Shown: piece by piece, positions 9,468 to 18,013 of the stretch
Numbering within the stretch: the first letter of the stretch is position 1
Layout: every line of letters begins with the position of its first letter
NCBI GenBank assembly: GCA_028284235.1
Contig: JANQSC010000057.1
Span: forward strand, 1 to 64,000
Direction of reading: 5' to 3'
DNA from: Opitutaceae bacterium
Lineage (GTDB): Bacteria > Verrucomicrobiota > Verrucomicrobiia > Opitutales > Opitutaceae
Length of the DNA stretch: 64,000 nucleotides
Notes under the pieces: generated by a model
What the model was told of the DNA's origin: nothing
Databases searched by the model: none
Seen by the model: the letters and a program-made list of their open reading frames with translations, nothing else
Translations under genes and position numbers: made by a program

Positions 9468-12400
9468 TTAAAACCTAAACGAATTGGAGAGGCTCCAAGT
9501 GCGAGGAGCGCCCGCTTTCCAGATAGCGACGCCGTACTCCTCCGAATTGGTAGAGCGAACCGGTATCAACTCGTCCGCATCTGTATTCAGATTCTTAACG
9601 CGCAATTCTATGTTCCAACGGACTTTGTCGTCCCAGATCTTCCTTCCATAGCGCAGCCATGCGTCCGCATATATCTCAGCAGGCGTAATGTGCGGATTCT
9701 GGATGTCTTTCATGATCAATCCGTCTTCCACCCAGGTCGGGTATCCAATGGACGCGCCTTGCTGCCAACGAACGGCTGAACCGACGCTGAAGCCCTTGAG
9801 GGCGCCTTCGTTGAAGCTGTAGTTGGTAATCAAGTTCGCCCGCCACTTGCGCTGCTCGGGAGAGGTCTGGCCTTCAAGCGCTTTTTGCACGCGGAACGGC
9901 GCGTAAACTCTCGACTCCATCGTTCCGGACACCAGGTAGCCTTCATACAGATTCGGACCGCCAAAGTATTGCGGAGGAGATGTTCCCTCTACATCCAATT
10001 CCGTGAAATTGAATGGCTGATCATAAATCGCGCCACCATGCCCGATGTACGGATCGAAGATTTCCATCAATTCCGCCAGACGTGGCGAATAGTTCGTCTT
10101 CACCGTCTCTTGCTTCGCGACGTTCAACGCGATTCGCCACTTGTCCGTCGGATTGAAGACGATTTCCGCCTCGAATCCTTCTGAAGCTACGTCTTCCGTA
10201 TCTGTAACGTTGATGCCTGTTCTTTCAAATCCGGTCTCGTCTGGATCCACAGAAAACGCCGTATTGTAAGCGAAGTCGGGAACCTGCTGCCGGAAGAAGC
10301 TCAAAGCGTCCATCGCTACATCGTAGTTCGGCATGGGATCCCATACAGTACCGTCTTCGTTCAAGTGAAGCGTCGCTGGATCTGTCGAATGGTCGTACCA
10401 CTCCGTGACTCGACCCATCGCCTCCGTACTGAGCAGGACTCCATAAATGTGCATCAACTGCTGATTCACATAGGTGCTATACAAGTTCACCTCAGCCGGC
10501 GAATTCAAGAGATTGGTTTCGAATTTGTTTAAACGCACATGCATTCTGCGATCAAACAGACTCATGGTAATACCATACTCTTTCGTCTCACCTGAAGGCG
10601 AAGCGACATTGGCGCCGTAGAAATCAAGCGCGGATTCGCTGAGCGAGAAATTTTCAGACTCGCCATAGTAGGCGCTCAGTTCAACGGATTCCGGCAAGAA
10701 TTTGCTGGGTACGTGGCCCACGATGGACCAAGTGAAGGTATTGATATCGCCTTCGTCTTCATCGTTGTCGAGCACGAGATCGCCCGGCAAACTTACAGCA
10801 GTCACTGGATCCTCGTTCGAATTGTACGATCGAAAGTCGATTTTGTCTTTGCGCCATCCGGCGAGACCAACCAAGTGCCTGTCGAGGAAATAGCTATTCA
10901 ATATTGCCGATTGAGATTCCACCGACTCATACCGCTCGGTGTAGTTGTCGAGCAATGGTTCGTATCCAAACGACTGGAGCTCGTAGCCGCCCGTATTTAC
11001 ATTAAAGGATTCGACCGTTGAAGTATGACCTCCTCCCCAAAGCTGCGGAGCCGTCAATGGATTCAATCGAACATCGTCAATGGAATCGAGATCGTATACG
11101 CTATCATCGCTGATATAGACAATATAGTTATTGAAACGGCCCCAGTGCGCTCCCACATCCCCAGCGCTTATGTTATTCCCGATCGCTTCAGGGCTATCCG
11201 AGTACTCTCTGTAAACCGAGTCAGTTCGAGATTGGTCGTATTTGTTAACCAGACCGGTAATAGTGTGGCTTCCCAACACTCTCGATAGCATATTATCGCC
11301 AAAATAGTCTTTGGTATCTATATTTAGGAAAGCAGTCGCCCGTGTGGATTCCCGCCTGTCAGAGTACGATTTAAAAACCGTTTTTCCCTGCACGAAAGTG
11401 CGGCCATAGTTGGGATTGGGCCTCCCTTTGCGGAACTCGTTAACGTCTACGAAAATCCCCGAGTACCCCTGGAAGGGCACGAAGGACTCGTTATCATAGC
11501 TTTGCTCGTCATGCACAAGCTCGAAACCCGCCTTGCCATCCCAGAGCACTTGCTCAAGGGAGAGATTGTATTGATCCCAATCATCGTTCTGAAACGCCGC
11601 GTATCCAGAAAGCAAGTTCTCTGTAAAATCGAATTGCTCGAGATTCGAAACACTCGTTGGGGGAAGCGAGTTGTCTATATTTCGCCATGGCTGCACGCTG
11701 CCGTAAAAGTGATAGGTCGGCCATGTATTGTTGCCGCTCGGATCGACTTCATAAGGGAAGTCGTGCCCCGCCTGGAAACCATAACCCCACTTCGCTACTC
11801 TGCTCTCAATCGCGGTAATGCCGTCCCTTCCCGTCGTCGGGTCAGCCGAGTCGTGCTCGAAAACCGTGAAAATCGCCCGGCTGGCATTTGCATGATTGAA
11901 GGTTCTTTCATCATTTCCTCTTCCAACCGCGCCAAGGTTCCAGTTCACATTCTGCCGTAGAATCCCTAAACGGGCTAAATCGTCCGCAGCGTCAATCACC
12001 CCATCGTTGTTTACATCGCTGACGTTTATCCAGTTGTTGTTCGTTCTGAGATCCGCATAGAACGAATTGAAAGCGACGGTGTCGTAGTCGCTCGGGACCT
12101 GAAGCGGATTGCCGTTGACGTCCAAAACGCCGTTTTCGTCCAGCAATTCCTGCATCAACTCCCTCTTCACTCCAAGCTGCTCAAAGAAGTAGGGAAGCGT
12201 ATAGCCCGGGCCGATTTGGCTTGGACGATTGCCATCGCGTTCGCCTACCTCAAAAAAGCCACGGAGCGTCGCGCCTTTCCAGAGCTTCCCTGTAGCCGTT
12301 CCATAATAGCGCACCTGATTTTGGTAGGCTTGTTCCTGGCGAAACCTCTTTTCCTCGTTCAGATAGGAAAAACGCGCCGCGAGACGATCCTCCAGAAGCA

Positions 12401-13451
12401 CCTTGTTGTAATCCAAGGTGAAGCGGTTCGTCCCCTCGCCGTCTAGCTTGTAGCTAAGCGATCCCGAATCGCGGAACTTCGCGCGAGACATTGAGGAATT
12501 AGCAATGCCCGCGGGACTCCCCAGACCAAATAAAATGGAATTGGCGCCGCGGTTGATCTCGACGGAATCCATATTGAACCGATCGGTCGGTATTCTCGAT
12601 GGAAAGTAGTTGCGGGTGATATCCGCTCTCCCCAAACCCCGGATACGCTGGGCATCCTGGGGAGACACTCGAACGGATTCGTCGCTGTAAGACGTTCCCT
12701 CCGGAACCGCATAGTCCGTAAAGTTGCCTCCATCGCCCGCCGCCTCCGTGTTAGTCGTATAGAGAAACAAATCACTGTTACTCGTCGCGCCGATATCGTC
12801 GAGAAAATCAGCCGTAAGAATCTGAATCGATGCGGCAACATCGCGTACCGAGGTCTTCAAACGCGTCCCCGCCATCGTCTGCGTAGCGCGGTAGCCTTGG
12901 TTTTCCGACGCGTCGACGGTGAACGGCGATAATTCGAATACTTCCTCTACGGATGCATCATCCTGGGCAGGCAGCTGCGTCGCCACCGTGATCGCAATTG
13001 CCAGGAGGCCTTTGAAAAAGCCGCCAATCGCTTTTTTAGTTTTTGCTTTTTGTAAATTCATTTGGGTTTGTATAGTAGTGTTTTTCTGCAAGGTGTTTTC
13101 TGAGCGGTCCGGGACATCACCTCCTTTCTCCACTCGCTCTATGATTCCATAAGCCTGCCCGCCACTAACCGGGACGGCCACGAACGGGGTGCCTTCCAGC
13201 AACTGCTCCAAAGCATCCTGGACTAAGAACTTCCCCTTGAGGGGGCGCGTCTCGTAACCCGCGATTAAGTCGCTTGCGAACACAAGCTCGATTCGGCCTT
13301 GTTTCGCCGCGAGCTGGAGCGTCTCTTCTGCCGGCCCAACTTCCAAATTGTACACGCGCTTCTTCGCCGCGCTCGCCTCGGCGAAAGCGCAATGAAGAAA
13401 CGCGCTCAACAAAAATTGGAGAGCCAGCGCATTCCCAATGATATACCTCAT
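9468..13451 (-). CDS. TonB-dependent receptor with N-terminal STN domain
   Basis: STN-like N-terminus (PAEETLQLAAKQGRIELVFASDLIAGYETRPLKGKF), plug region (GTRLKTSVRDVAASIQILTADFLDDI), long beta-barrel ending in F. Confidence 0.92.
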   Translation of the reverse strand: MRYIIGNALALQFLLSAFLHCAFAEASAAKKRVYNLEVGPAEETLQLAAKQGRIELVFASDLIAGYETRPLKGKFLVQDALEQLLEGTPFVAVPVSGGQAYGIIERVEKGGDVPDRSENTLQKNTTIQTQMNLQKAKTKKAIGGFFKGLLAIAITVATQLPAQDDASVEEVFELSPFTVDASENQGYRATQTMAGTRLKTSVRDVAASIQILTADFLDDIGATSNSDLFLYTTNTEAAGDGGNFTDYAVPEGTSYSDESVRVSPQDAQRIRGLGRADITRNYFPSRIPTDRFNMDSVEINRGANSILFGLGSPAGIANSSMSRAKFRDSGSLSYKLDGEGTNRFTLDYNKVLLEDRLAARFSYLNEEKRFRQEQAYQNQVRYYGTATGKLWKGATLRGFFEVGERDGNRPSQIGPGYTLPYFFEQLGVKRELMQELLDENGVLDVNGNPLQVPSDYDTVAFNSFYADLRTNNNWINVSDVNNDGVIDAADDLARLGILRQNVNWNLGAVGRGNDERTFNHANASRAIFTVFEHDSADPTTGRDGITAIESRVAKWGYGFQAGHDFPYEVDPSGNNTWPTYHFYGSVQPWRNIDNSLPPTSVSNLEQFDFTENLLSGYAAFQNDDWDQYNLSLEQVLWDGKAGFELVHDEQSYDNESFVPFQGYSGIFVDVNEFRKGRPNPNYGRTFVQGKTVFKSYSDRRESTRATAFLNIDTKDYFGDNMLSRVLGSHTITGLVNKYDQSRTDSVYREYSDSPEAIGNNISAGDVGAHWGRFNNYIVYISDDSVYDLDSIDDVRLNPLTAPQLWGGGHTSTVESFNVNTGGYELQSFGYEPLLDNYTERYESVESQSAILNSYFLDRHLVGLAGWRKDKIDFRSYNSNEDPVTAVSLPGDLVLDNDEDEGDINTFTWSIVGHVPSKFLPESVELSAYYGESENFSLSESALDFYGANVASPSGETKEYGITMSLFDRRMHVRLNKFETNLLNSPAEVNLYSTYVNQQLMHIYGVLLSTEAMGRVTEWYDHSTDPATLHLNEDGTVWDPMPNYDVAMDALSFFRQQVPDFAYNTAFSVDPDETGFERTGINVTDTEDVASEGFEAEIVFNPTDKWRIALNVAKQETVKTNYSPRLAELMEIFDPYIGHGGAIYDQPFNFTELDVEGTSPPQYFGGPNLYEGYLVSGTMESRVYAPFRVQKALEGQTSPEQRKWRANLITNYSFNEGALKGFSVGSAVRWQQGASIGYPTWVEDGLIMKDIQNPHITPAEIYADAWLRYGRKIWDDKVRWNIELRVKNLNTDADELIPVRSTNSEEYGVAIWKAGAPRTWSLSNSFRF

Positions 13452-13521
13452 TGTTTATGCATGTTTGCAGTTCGAGTTGAACGAGCGTCATGGGGATCGT
13501 GAAAGGGTACACGTCTCCAAT

Positions 13522-13550
13522 GACACTCCGGGTTTGTCGTTTTATGAAAA
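13522..13550 (-). promoter_or_regulatory. candidate ECF-sigma promoter upstream of the TonB receptor
   Basis: minus strand TTTTCATAAAACG-N10-AGTGTC, identical layout to 15331-15359. Confidence 0.6.
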
Positions 13551-13710
13551 GAAATATAGTTTTTTTCTAAAACTCAAAAACAAACGCATTCATTCCTAAG
13601 AATACTTTAAATTAATATGCGCGAATTTATATAACTTATAGAAACGTGCATACGCGAAGAATCTGCCCATCCTTACATGATGGGATCTCACATCCGCTTC
13701 TCGCGCGTTT

Positions 13711-14766
13711 TTACTCCCTTGAGCGAAGTACAATCACGGAATCGCCCATTCGTTCCGCTTCAATGTTCTTCGTTATTTCCAGAGCGCTTACAAACGCGTC
13801 TATATTGTTCGGGCTAATATTGACGGACATTTCCTCGTCGCGAATGGAAGGATCCTCAATGAAGATCTTCCTACTATTGCGCCGATTCAACTCCATCACG
13901 ATCTCCTCCAGAGGAGTCGCGTTGAAAACTAACAACTGATTCAGCCAAGTGAGCTCCTTCTCGATGTCGGCCTCCGACACCAATTCCACCTCAGGCAAGC
14001 GAGACCGGCGACTCGAACTGACAACCGATCTTTGGCCCGCGCTCAACTCCTGGACCGTCGACCCAATCGCTTCCACCTGCAATACGGGTTCACCCGCTTT
14101 TGCGGAACCAAGCATCACCCGCCCCTCGGTCACCAGCACATCGACCGAATCGCTTTCAATCTGTACGTTGAACATCGTCCCGACCGCCTGCACCGCAACG
14201 CCTCGCGCCGTCACTACAAACGGCCTCGCCTCGTCTTTGGAAATCGTAAAATGAGCCTCGCCGCGAACGAGTTCTACATTCCGGCTCGTCTCCGTATAGC
14301 GCACGAACGCCTGGGATTCCCGGTTGAGTTCAACGATGGAGCCGTCCTCCAAGACATGGCGTTCATACGATTCGCTGAACTCCCCCTCGGCCAATCTCTC
14401 CGCCTCCGGACTTCCAGTGAAAATCCACATCCCGAGCCCCAATGCCAACACCGCTGCAATCGAAGCAACCCACTTAGTCATCCAACTCGCATACACACGC
14501 TTCTCCCTTGTCTCCGTATCCAACAAGTCAGGATTCGGCGTGAGACTGTGCTCGGGACGCCAGTCGGCTAGAATGTCTAGTTGCTTCCAGGTCTTCTGAC
14601 GATTCGCGTACGCCTCCGCGTGGTTCGAGTCTTCGCCCAGCCAATCCAGGAATTCGTCCTGTTCTTCACTTGAGAGACCATAGGCTTGCCGGACCACCCA
14701 TTCGGAGGCCTCTCGATTGACCCGAACCAATCCCGGTTCGGCTGAGTCTGCCGTTTCCTTCTTCAT
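13711..14766 (-). CDS. FecR-family anti-sigma factor
   Basis: EEQDEFLDWLGEDSNHAEAY, single TM, FecR domain (ERHVLEDGSIVELNRESQAFVRYTETSRNVELVRGEAHFTISKDEARPFVVTARGVAVQAVGTMFNV). Confidence 0.93.
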   Translation of the reverse strand: MKKETADSAEPGLVRVNREASEWVVRQAYGLSSEEQDEFLDWLGEDSNHAEAYANRQKTWKQLDILADWRPEHSLTPNPDLLDTETREKRVYASWMTKWVASIAAVLALGLGMWIFTGSPEAERLAEGEFSESYERHVLEDGSIVELNRESQAFVRYTETSRNVELVRGEAHFTISKDEARPFVVTARGVAVQAVGTMFNVQIESDSVDVLVTEGRVMLGSAKAGEPVLQVEAIGSTVQELSAGQRSVVSSSRRSRLPEVELVSEADIEKELTWLNQLLVFNATPLEEIVMELNRRNSRKIFIEDPSIRDEEMSVNISPNNIDAFVSALEITKNIEAERMGDSVIVLRSRE

Positions 14767-15299
14767 AACGTTCTAATCCTGCTACAGCTGCGCAAATACT
14801 CCGAACACTTGTCCACGCCGATTGAAAGCTGCGTGTAAACCGTCGGCAACGAGAGGCCCAGCTCGCTGGCAATCTCCTTCGGCGTCATCCCATATACCTT
14901 GCACAAGGTAAATACCCGGCGACATCGAGCCGGAAGCGATTGTATGGCGACCGTCAGCGTCTCCAACTCCTGGTTACGCGAAACGGTTTCCTGAATATCC
15001 TCATCTTCATCCAGTATCTCGAGGTCCTCAAACGTCGCCATTTGGCCCTCGCCCCGAACGGTCGCCGACCGGATCGCGTTCAACGCGACATTTCGAGCCG
15101 TCGCGAACAAGAACGCTTTCGGCGCCTTCACCTCCCTCTTCTCGTACGCGCGGAAAACTCTCAGGTAGGCTTCCTGGATGACGTCATCCAAGTCCAAACC
15201 AGACGGGAATCGGCTTTTCAGCCAAGCGCGCAGCATCGCTTCGTGAGGCTGCAGATTGGCCGCGAACCAACGGCTTTGCCCTGTCAGTTCAGGAGACAT
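14763..15299 (-). CDS. ECF-family RNA polymerase sigma factor (FecI-like); start placed at internal ATG
   Basis: SGLDLDDVIQEAYLRVFRAYE and LPARCRRVFTLCKVYGMTPKEIASELGLSLPTVYTQL; overlaps fecR by 4 bp. The ORF-track GTG start at 15335 lies inside the promoter-like motif. Confidence 0.92.
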   Translation of the reverse strand: MSPELTGQSRWFAANLQPHEAMLRAWLKSRFPSGLDLDDVIQEAYLRVFRAYEKREVKAPKAFLFATARNVALNAIRSATVRGEGQMATFEDLEILDEDEDIQETVSRNQELETLTVAIQSLPARCRRVFTLCKVYGMTPKEIASELGLSLPTVYTQLSIGVDKCSEYLRSCSRIRTL

Positions 15300-15330
15300 T
15301 AATCGAGATTGGATTTCATATCGATACTGA

Positions 15331-15359
15331 GACACTCTCAGCGAAACGTTTTATGAAAA
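15331..15359 (-). promoter_or_regulatory. candidate autoregulated ECF-sigma promoter
   Basis: minus strand TTTTCATAAAACG-N10-AGTGTC. Confidence 0.6.
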
Positions 15360-15550
15360 AATTCTCGGATTTTTTTTCGCGACTCAACCACACAGTAAGA
15401 AGCGACGTCATTATAATCTAAGGTTCATGTTTTGTTCATGAACAGAATACTGTATGACTTCATGGGTTCTACGTATGTCAACCAAGCATGCGTTCTCTCT
15501 GCCCGTGCCATGCTCTTCGACCGGCGATACGTTACCCCTTTTCTCGGCGT

Positions 15551-15622
15551 CCTCCGCGTCCTCTGCGGTTCAAAATCGACACCTGCCAATTCTAACCGCG
15601 GAGGACGCAGAGTTCGCAGAGG
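15551..15622. repeat. imperfect inverted repeat (AACCGCGGAGGACGCAGAG type dispersed repeat)
   Basis: cctccgcgtcctctgcggtt and aaccgcggaggacgcagagttcgcagagg. Confidence 0.7.
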
Positions 15623-15746
15623 AACTAAACTACTCAATTGAGTTCGGAAGTCACCCCACTCCCTTAGCGCTTCACCTCTTAGCGCATCTTGGAAATTCGA
15701 TCCACCCCCCCCCTCAGCGTTTTTGCACAAGCAAGTCTACCAAGTC

Positions 15747-15798
15747 TTCACTATTCACTCCTCACCATTCACTATTCACTGTTCACTGTTCACTCCTC
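15747..15798 (+). repeat. heptanucleotide array (TTCACTN)n
   Basis: ttcacta ttcactc ctcacca ttcacta ttcactg ttcactg ttcactc ctc. Confidence 0.85.
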
Positions 15799-17143
15799 TA
15801 AATCCCAATCGGCCCAACCCTTCAATCACTTCCGGACACGACATAAACAGGTCCCAAAACAGACCCGTCCGGTAGTTCTCGATCATCACCACTATCGGCC
15901 CCTGGTCGATGGCCAAATATCGTGGAGCGACCCAGCCGCTGTCGGGACGAAACGCGTCGTAGAACCCAGCCGGACCCACCAAGACGTCACCGTAATCCCG
16001 GAAGAACCCGCGGATCGCCGCGAGCGACTCCTCCGGCGTGTACGGAATCACGCAAATCGCCCCGGTCGGGGAAATCACGCCAATGTCCCGGTCCGGCCGA
16101 TGGGACGCGTAGCCGATGTGGTCTTTTTTCGGTGAATAACTCGAAGTCATCCCCCAGCAACTCTCGCCGTATCCGCCAAAGCCATTCGGATTCCGCAAGC
16201 AATAGCGATAGTGCATCAACGCCTGGTTCCGATTGAGCTCCCAGAAATTCCCGTAGGCGTCCTCCAGATTCCGAGGATCCAATCCCATATAGGAATACGC
16301 CGCCCAAAACAGCGGGCCGACCGGCGAATCGTTGTCGTGGTAGTGGTCGAGCACGCGATCGAGCCCGTAGAACGTGTCGTCCGCCTCGATCTCCCCATTT
16401 CGCGCCCAACAGTGATGGTAGACTTCCGGATCCATCGAATGAGTGGGCGACGAAGCGGCTAGCACGTGAGTGATGAGCGTCTCATTGTATCCATGCAACG
16501 CGAAATTCTTTTCGAATCCATAATTTGGAGACCAGTGCCAATAGAGGTTTTTCGTTCCATTGGTATACCAATTCCAGTCCACTTCCCGCCACAAGGTGTC
16601 AATCCGATCCGCCAGCGCCTTTTCCGCCGGATCGTCGGGATCGCAATATTGCCGGACGCACAAGAGCCCCTGAATCAGAAACGAGGTTTCGACCAGATCG
16701 CCGCCGTCGTCGTTCGGGCTGAACGGCTTGACCCGACCCGTTTCGCCATTCAACCAATGCGGCCAAGCCCCATGGAAGCGATCCGCGGTTTCCAGAAAGC
16801 CCACGATTCGCTCCAATCGCTCCATTCCCTCTTCCCGCGTGATATACGACCGTTCGATGCCGACAATCAGGGCCATGACGCCAAAACCTGATCCGCCCGT
16901 AGTCACGATATGGGCGTCATCGAGCGGATAGATTCCATCCGGATGGTAGCGCTCGGGAGCGAGCCCGGAATTCGGTTCGGCGAAGTCCCAGAAGTACCGG
17001 AACGCTTGGGACTGAGTCGCGTCCATCAGCTCCTCGTCGGTCGCCGTTTCTCCAAATTTCTTCCATTCGCTTCCGGCATCGCTGCAACCGGAAAGAACAA
17101 GCAAAAGGCCGACGACGGCCGTTAAACTAAAAGTCGATTTCAT
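15776..17143 (-). CDS. glucoamylase-family / GH144-like glycoside hydrolase lipoprotein
   Basis: LSGCSDAG lipobox; DATQSQAFRYFWDFAEPNSGLAPER...TTGGSGFGVMALIVGIERSYITREEGMERL. Confidence 0.8.
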   Translation of the reverse strand: MKSTFSLTAVVGLLLVLSGCSDAGSEWKKFGETATDEELMDATQSQAFRYFWDFAEPNSGLAPERYHPDGIYPLDDAHIVTTGGSGFGVMALIVGIERSYITREEGMERLERIVGFLETADRFHGAWPHWLNGETGRVKPFSPNDDGGDLVETSFLIQGLLCVRQYCDPDDPAEKALADRIDTLWREVDWNWYTNGTKNLYWHWSPNYGFEKNFALHGYNETLITHVLAASSPTHSMDPEVYHHCWARNGEIEADDTFYGLDRVLDHYHDNDSPVGPLFWAAYSYMGLDPRNLEDAYGNFWELNRNQALMHYRYCLRNPNGFGGYGESCWGMTSSYSPKKDHIGYASHRPDRDIGVISPTGAICVIPYTPEESLAAIRGFFRDYGDVLVGPAGFYDAFRPDSGWVAPRYLAIDQGPIVVMIENYRTGLFWDLFMSCPEVIEGLGRLGFRGVNSEQ

Positions 17144-17199
17144 GGGGTAAGATGTATTTGCGTACGTGCTACGCGGGTAGCAAACGATGACTACACTGT

Positions 17200-17631
17200 C
17201 TAGACGCTCAACGGATTTTCAAGCCTGACTCCCTCGAATCGATGAAAATCGCTGTCGTTGCTGAAAATCGTCGCCCGGTTCTCCATCGCCATGGCCGCGA
17301 TGTAAGCGTCGGTCGTAAGCTTACCCCCAACCCCCAGGGTCACCAGCAACTCCCTGAAGAAGGAATAGTGACGCTCTCCCGGCGACAACAGACTAACGCA
17401 GTCGGAACTCAACCAAACATCCACCATTTCAAACGCAGCGGCCGTCGACAGCGGTTCTTCCAAGATTTTTGGATGCGTCATCAATCGCACGAATCCATTC
17501 ACGCAAATGCTGGGAATTAATACGCTTGTTTCGCCATTCAAAGCAGCCTCCCACCAGCGTCTCGATTCCTCGTGGAACCGAGATGACTCGTTGTGGGCGT
17601 AAACAAGAAGATTAACATCCGGAATGATCAT
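17200..17631 (-). CDS. vapC: PIN-domain toxin, VapC family
   Basis: MIIPDVNLLVYAHNESSRFHEESRRWWEAAL with PIN acidic residues; 4-bp overlap with the upstream antitoxin. Confidence 0.88.
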   Translation of the reverse strand: MIIPDVNLLVYAHNESSRFHEESRRWWEAALNGETSVLIPSICVNGFVRLMTHPKILEEPLSTAAAFEMVDVWLSSDCVSLLSPGERHYSFFRELLVTLGVGGKLTTDAYIAAMAMENRATIFSNDSDFHRFEGVRLENPLSV

Positions 17632-17891
17632 ACCTTCGAGGAGTCTTCCACGTCCAATTCATCGAGCCGCTCCTTCAGCTTCACCTCGTCCACGCCACTC
17701 CGGTAAGCCAATTTCCTCGTCTTCAATCGCGTCCGTCTCTTGGTAGACGAGCCACGAGACGGTTCTAGCCCCCTTCTTAGAGCGCGATTCACCACATCCT
17801 TGAAGCTCATGCGTTGACGTCTCGCCACCCGCTTCAATTTCTCCGCAATATCGTCTTCGATCGTGAGTGTCGTTCTCATTTTAGACATCAT
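17628..17891 (-). CDS. vapB: VapB-type antitoxin (RHH-like)
   Basis: MRTTLTIEDDIAEKLKRVARRQRMSFKDVVNRALRRGL. Confidence 0.85.
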   Translation of the reverse strand: MMSKMRTTLTIEDDIAEKLKRVARRQRMSFKDVVNRALRRGLEPSRGSSTKRRTRLKTRKLAYRSGVDEVKLKERLDELDVEDSSKV

Positions 17892-17912
17892 GATGTTTCA
17901 ATTATTGATGTC
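17884..17912. promoter_or_regulatory. candidate VapBC operator
   Basis: palindrome acatcatgatgt plus a further tgatgtc half-site at the vapB start. Confidence 0.5.
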
Positions 17913-18013
17913 AAGATGTAACTCTTTCCAGATTACTGGCACACCCCATCGGAATGCGTCAAAATATCGGGCAGCAAACCGACGGCCGAGCGACTCTCGT
18001 CGAGTAGCCCCCT

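Noticed and set aside
15747-15798. CRISPR-like interpretation of the TTCACTN array
   Set aside because: Contiguous 7-nt units without spacers; a simple tandem repeat. No CRISPR array or cas gene was seen in the window.
17200-17891. Possible larger defence island around VapBC
   Set aside because: Neighbours are a glycosidase and a generic membrane protein; no nuclease, helicase or reverse transcriptase genes suggest a defence system.
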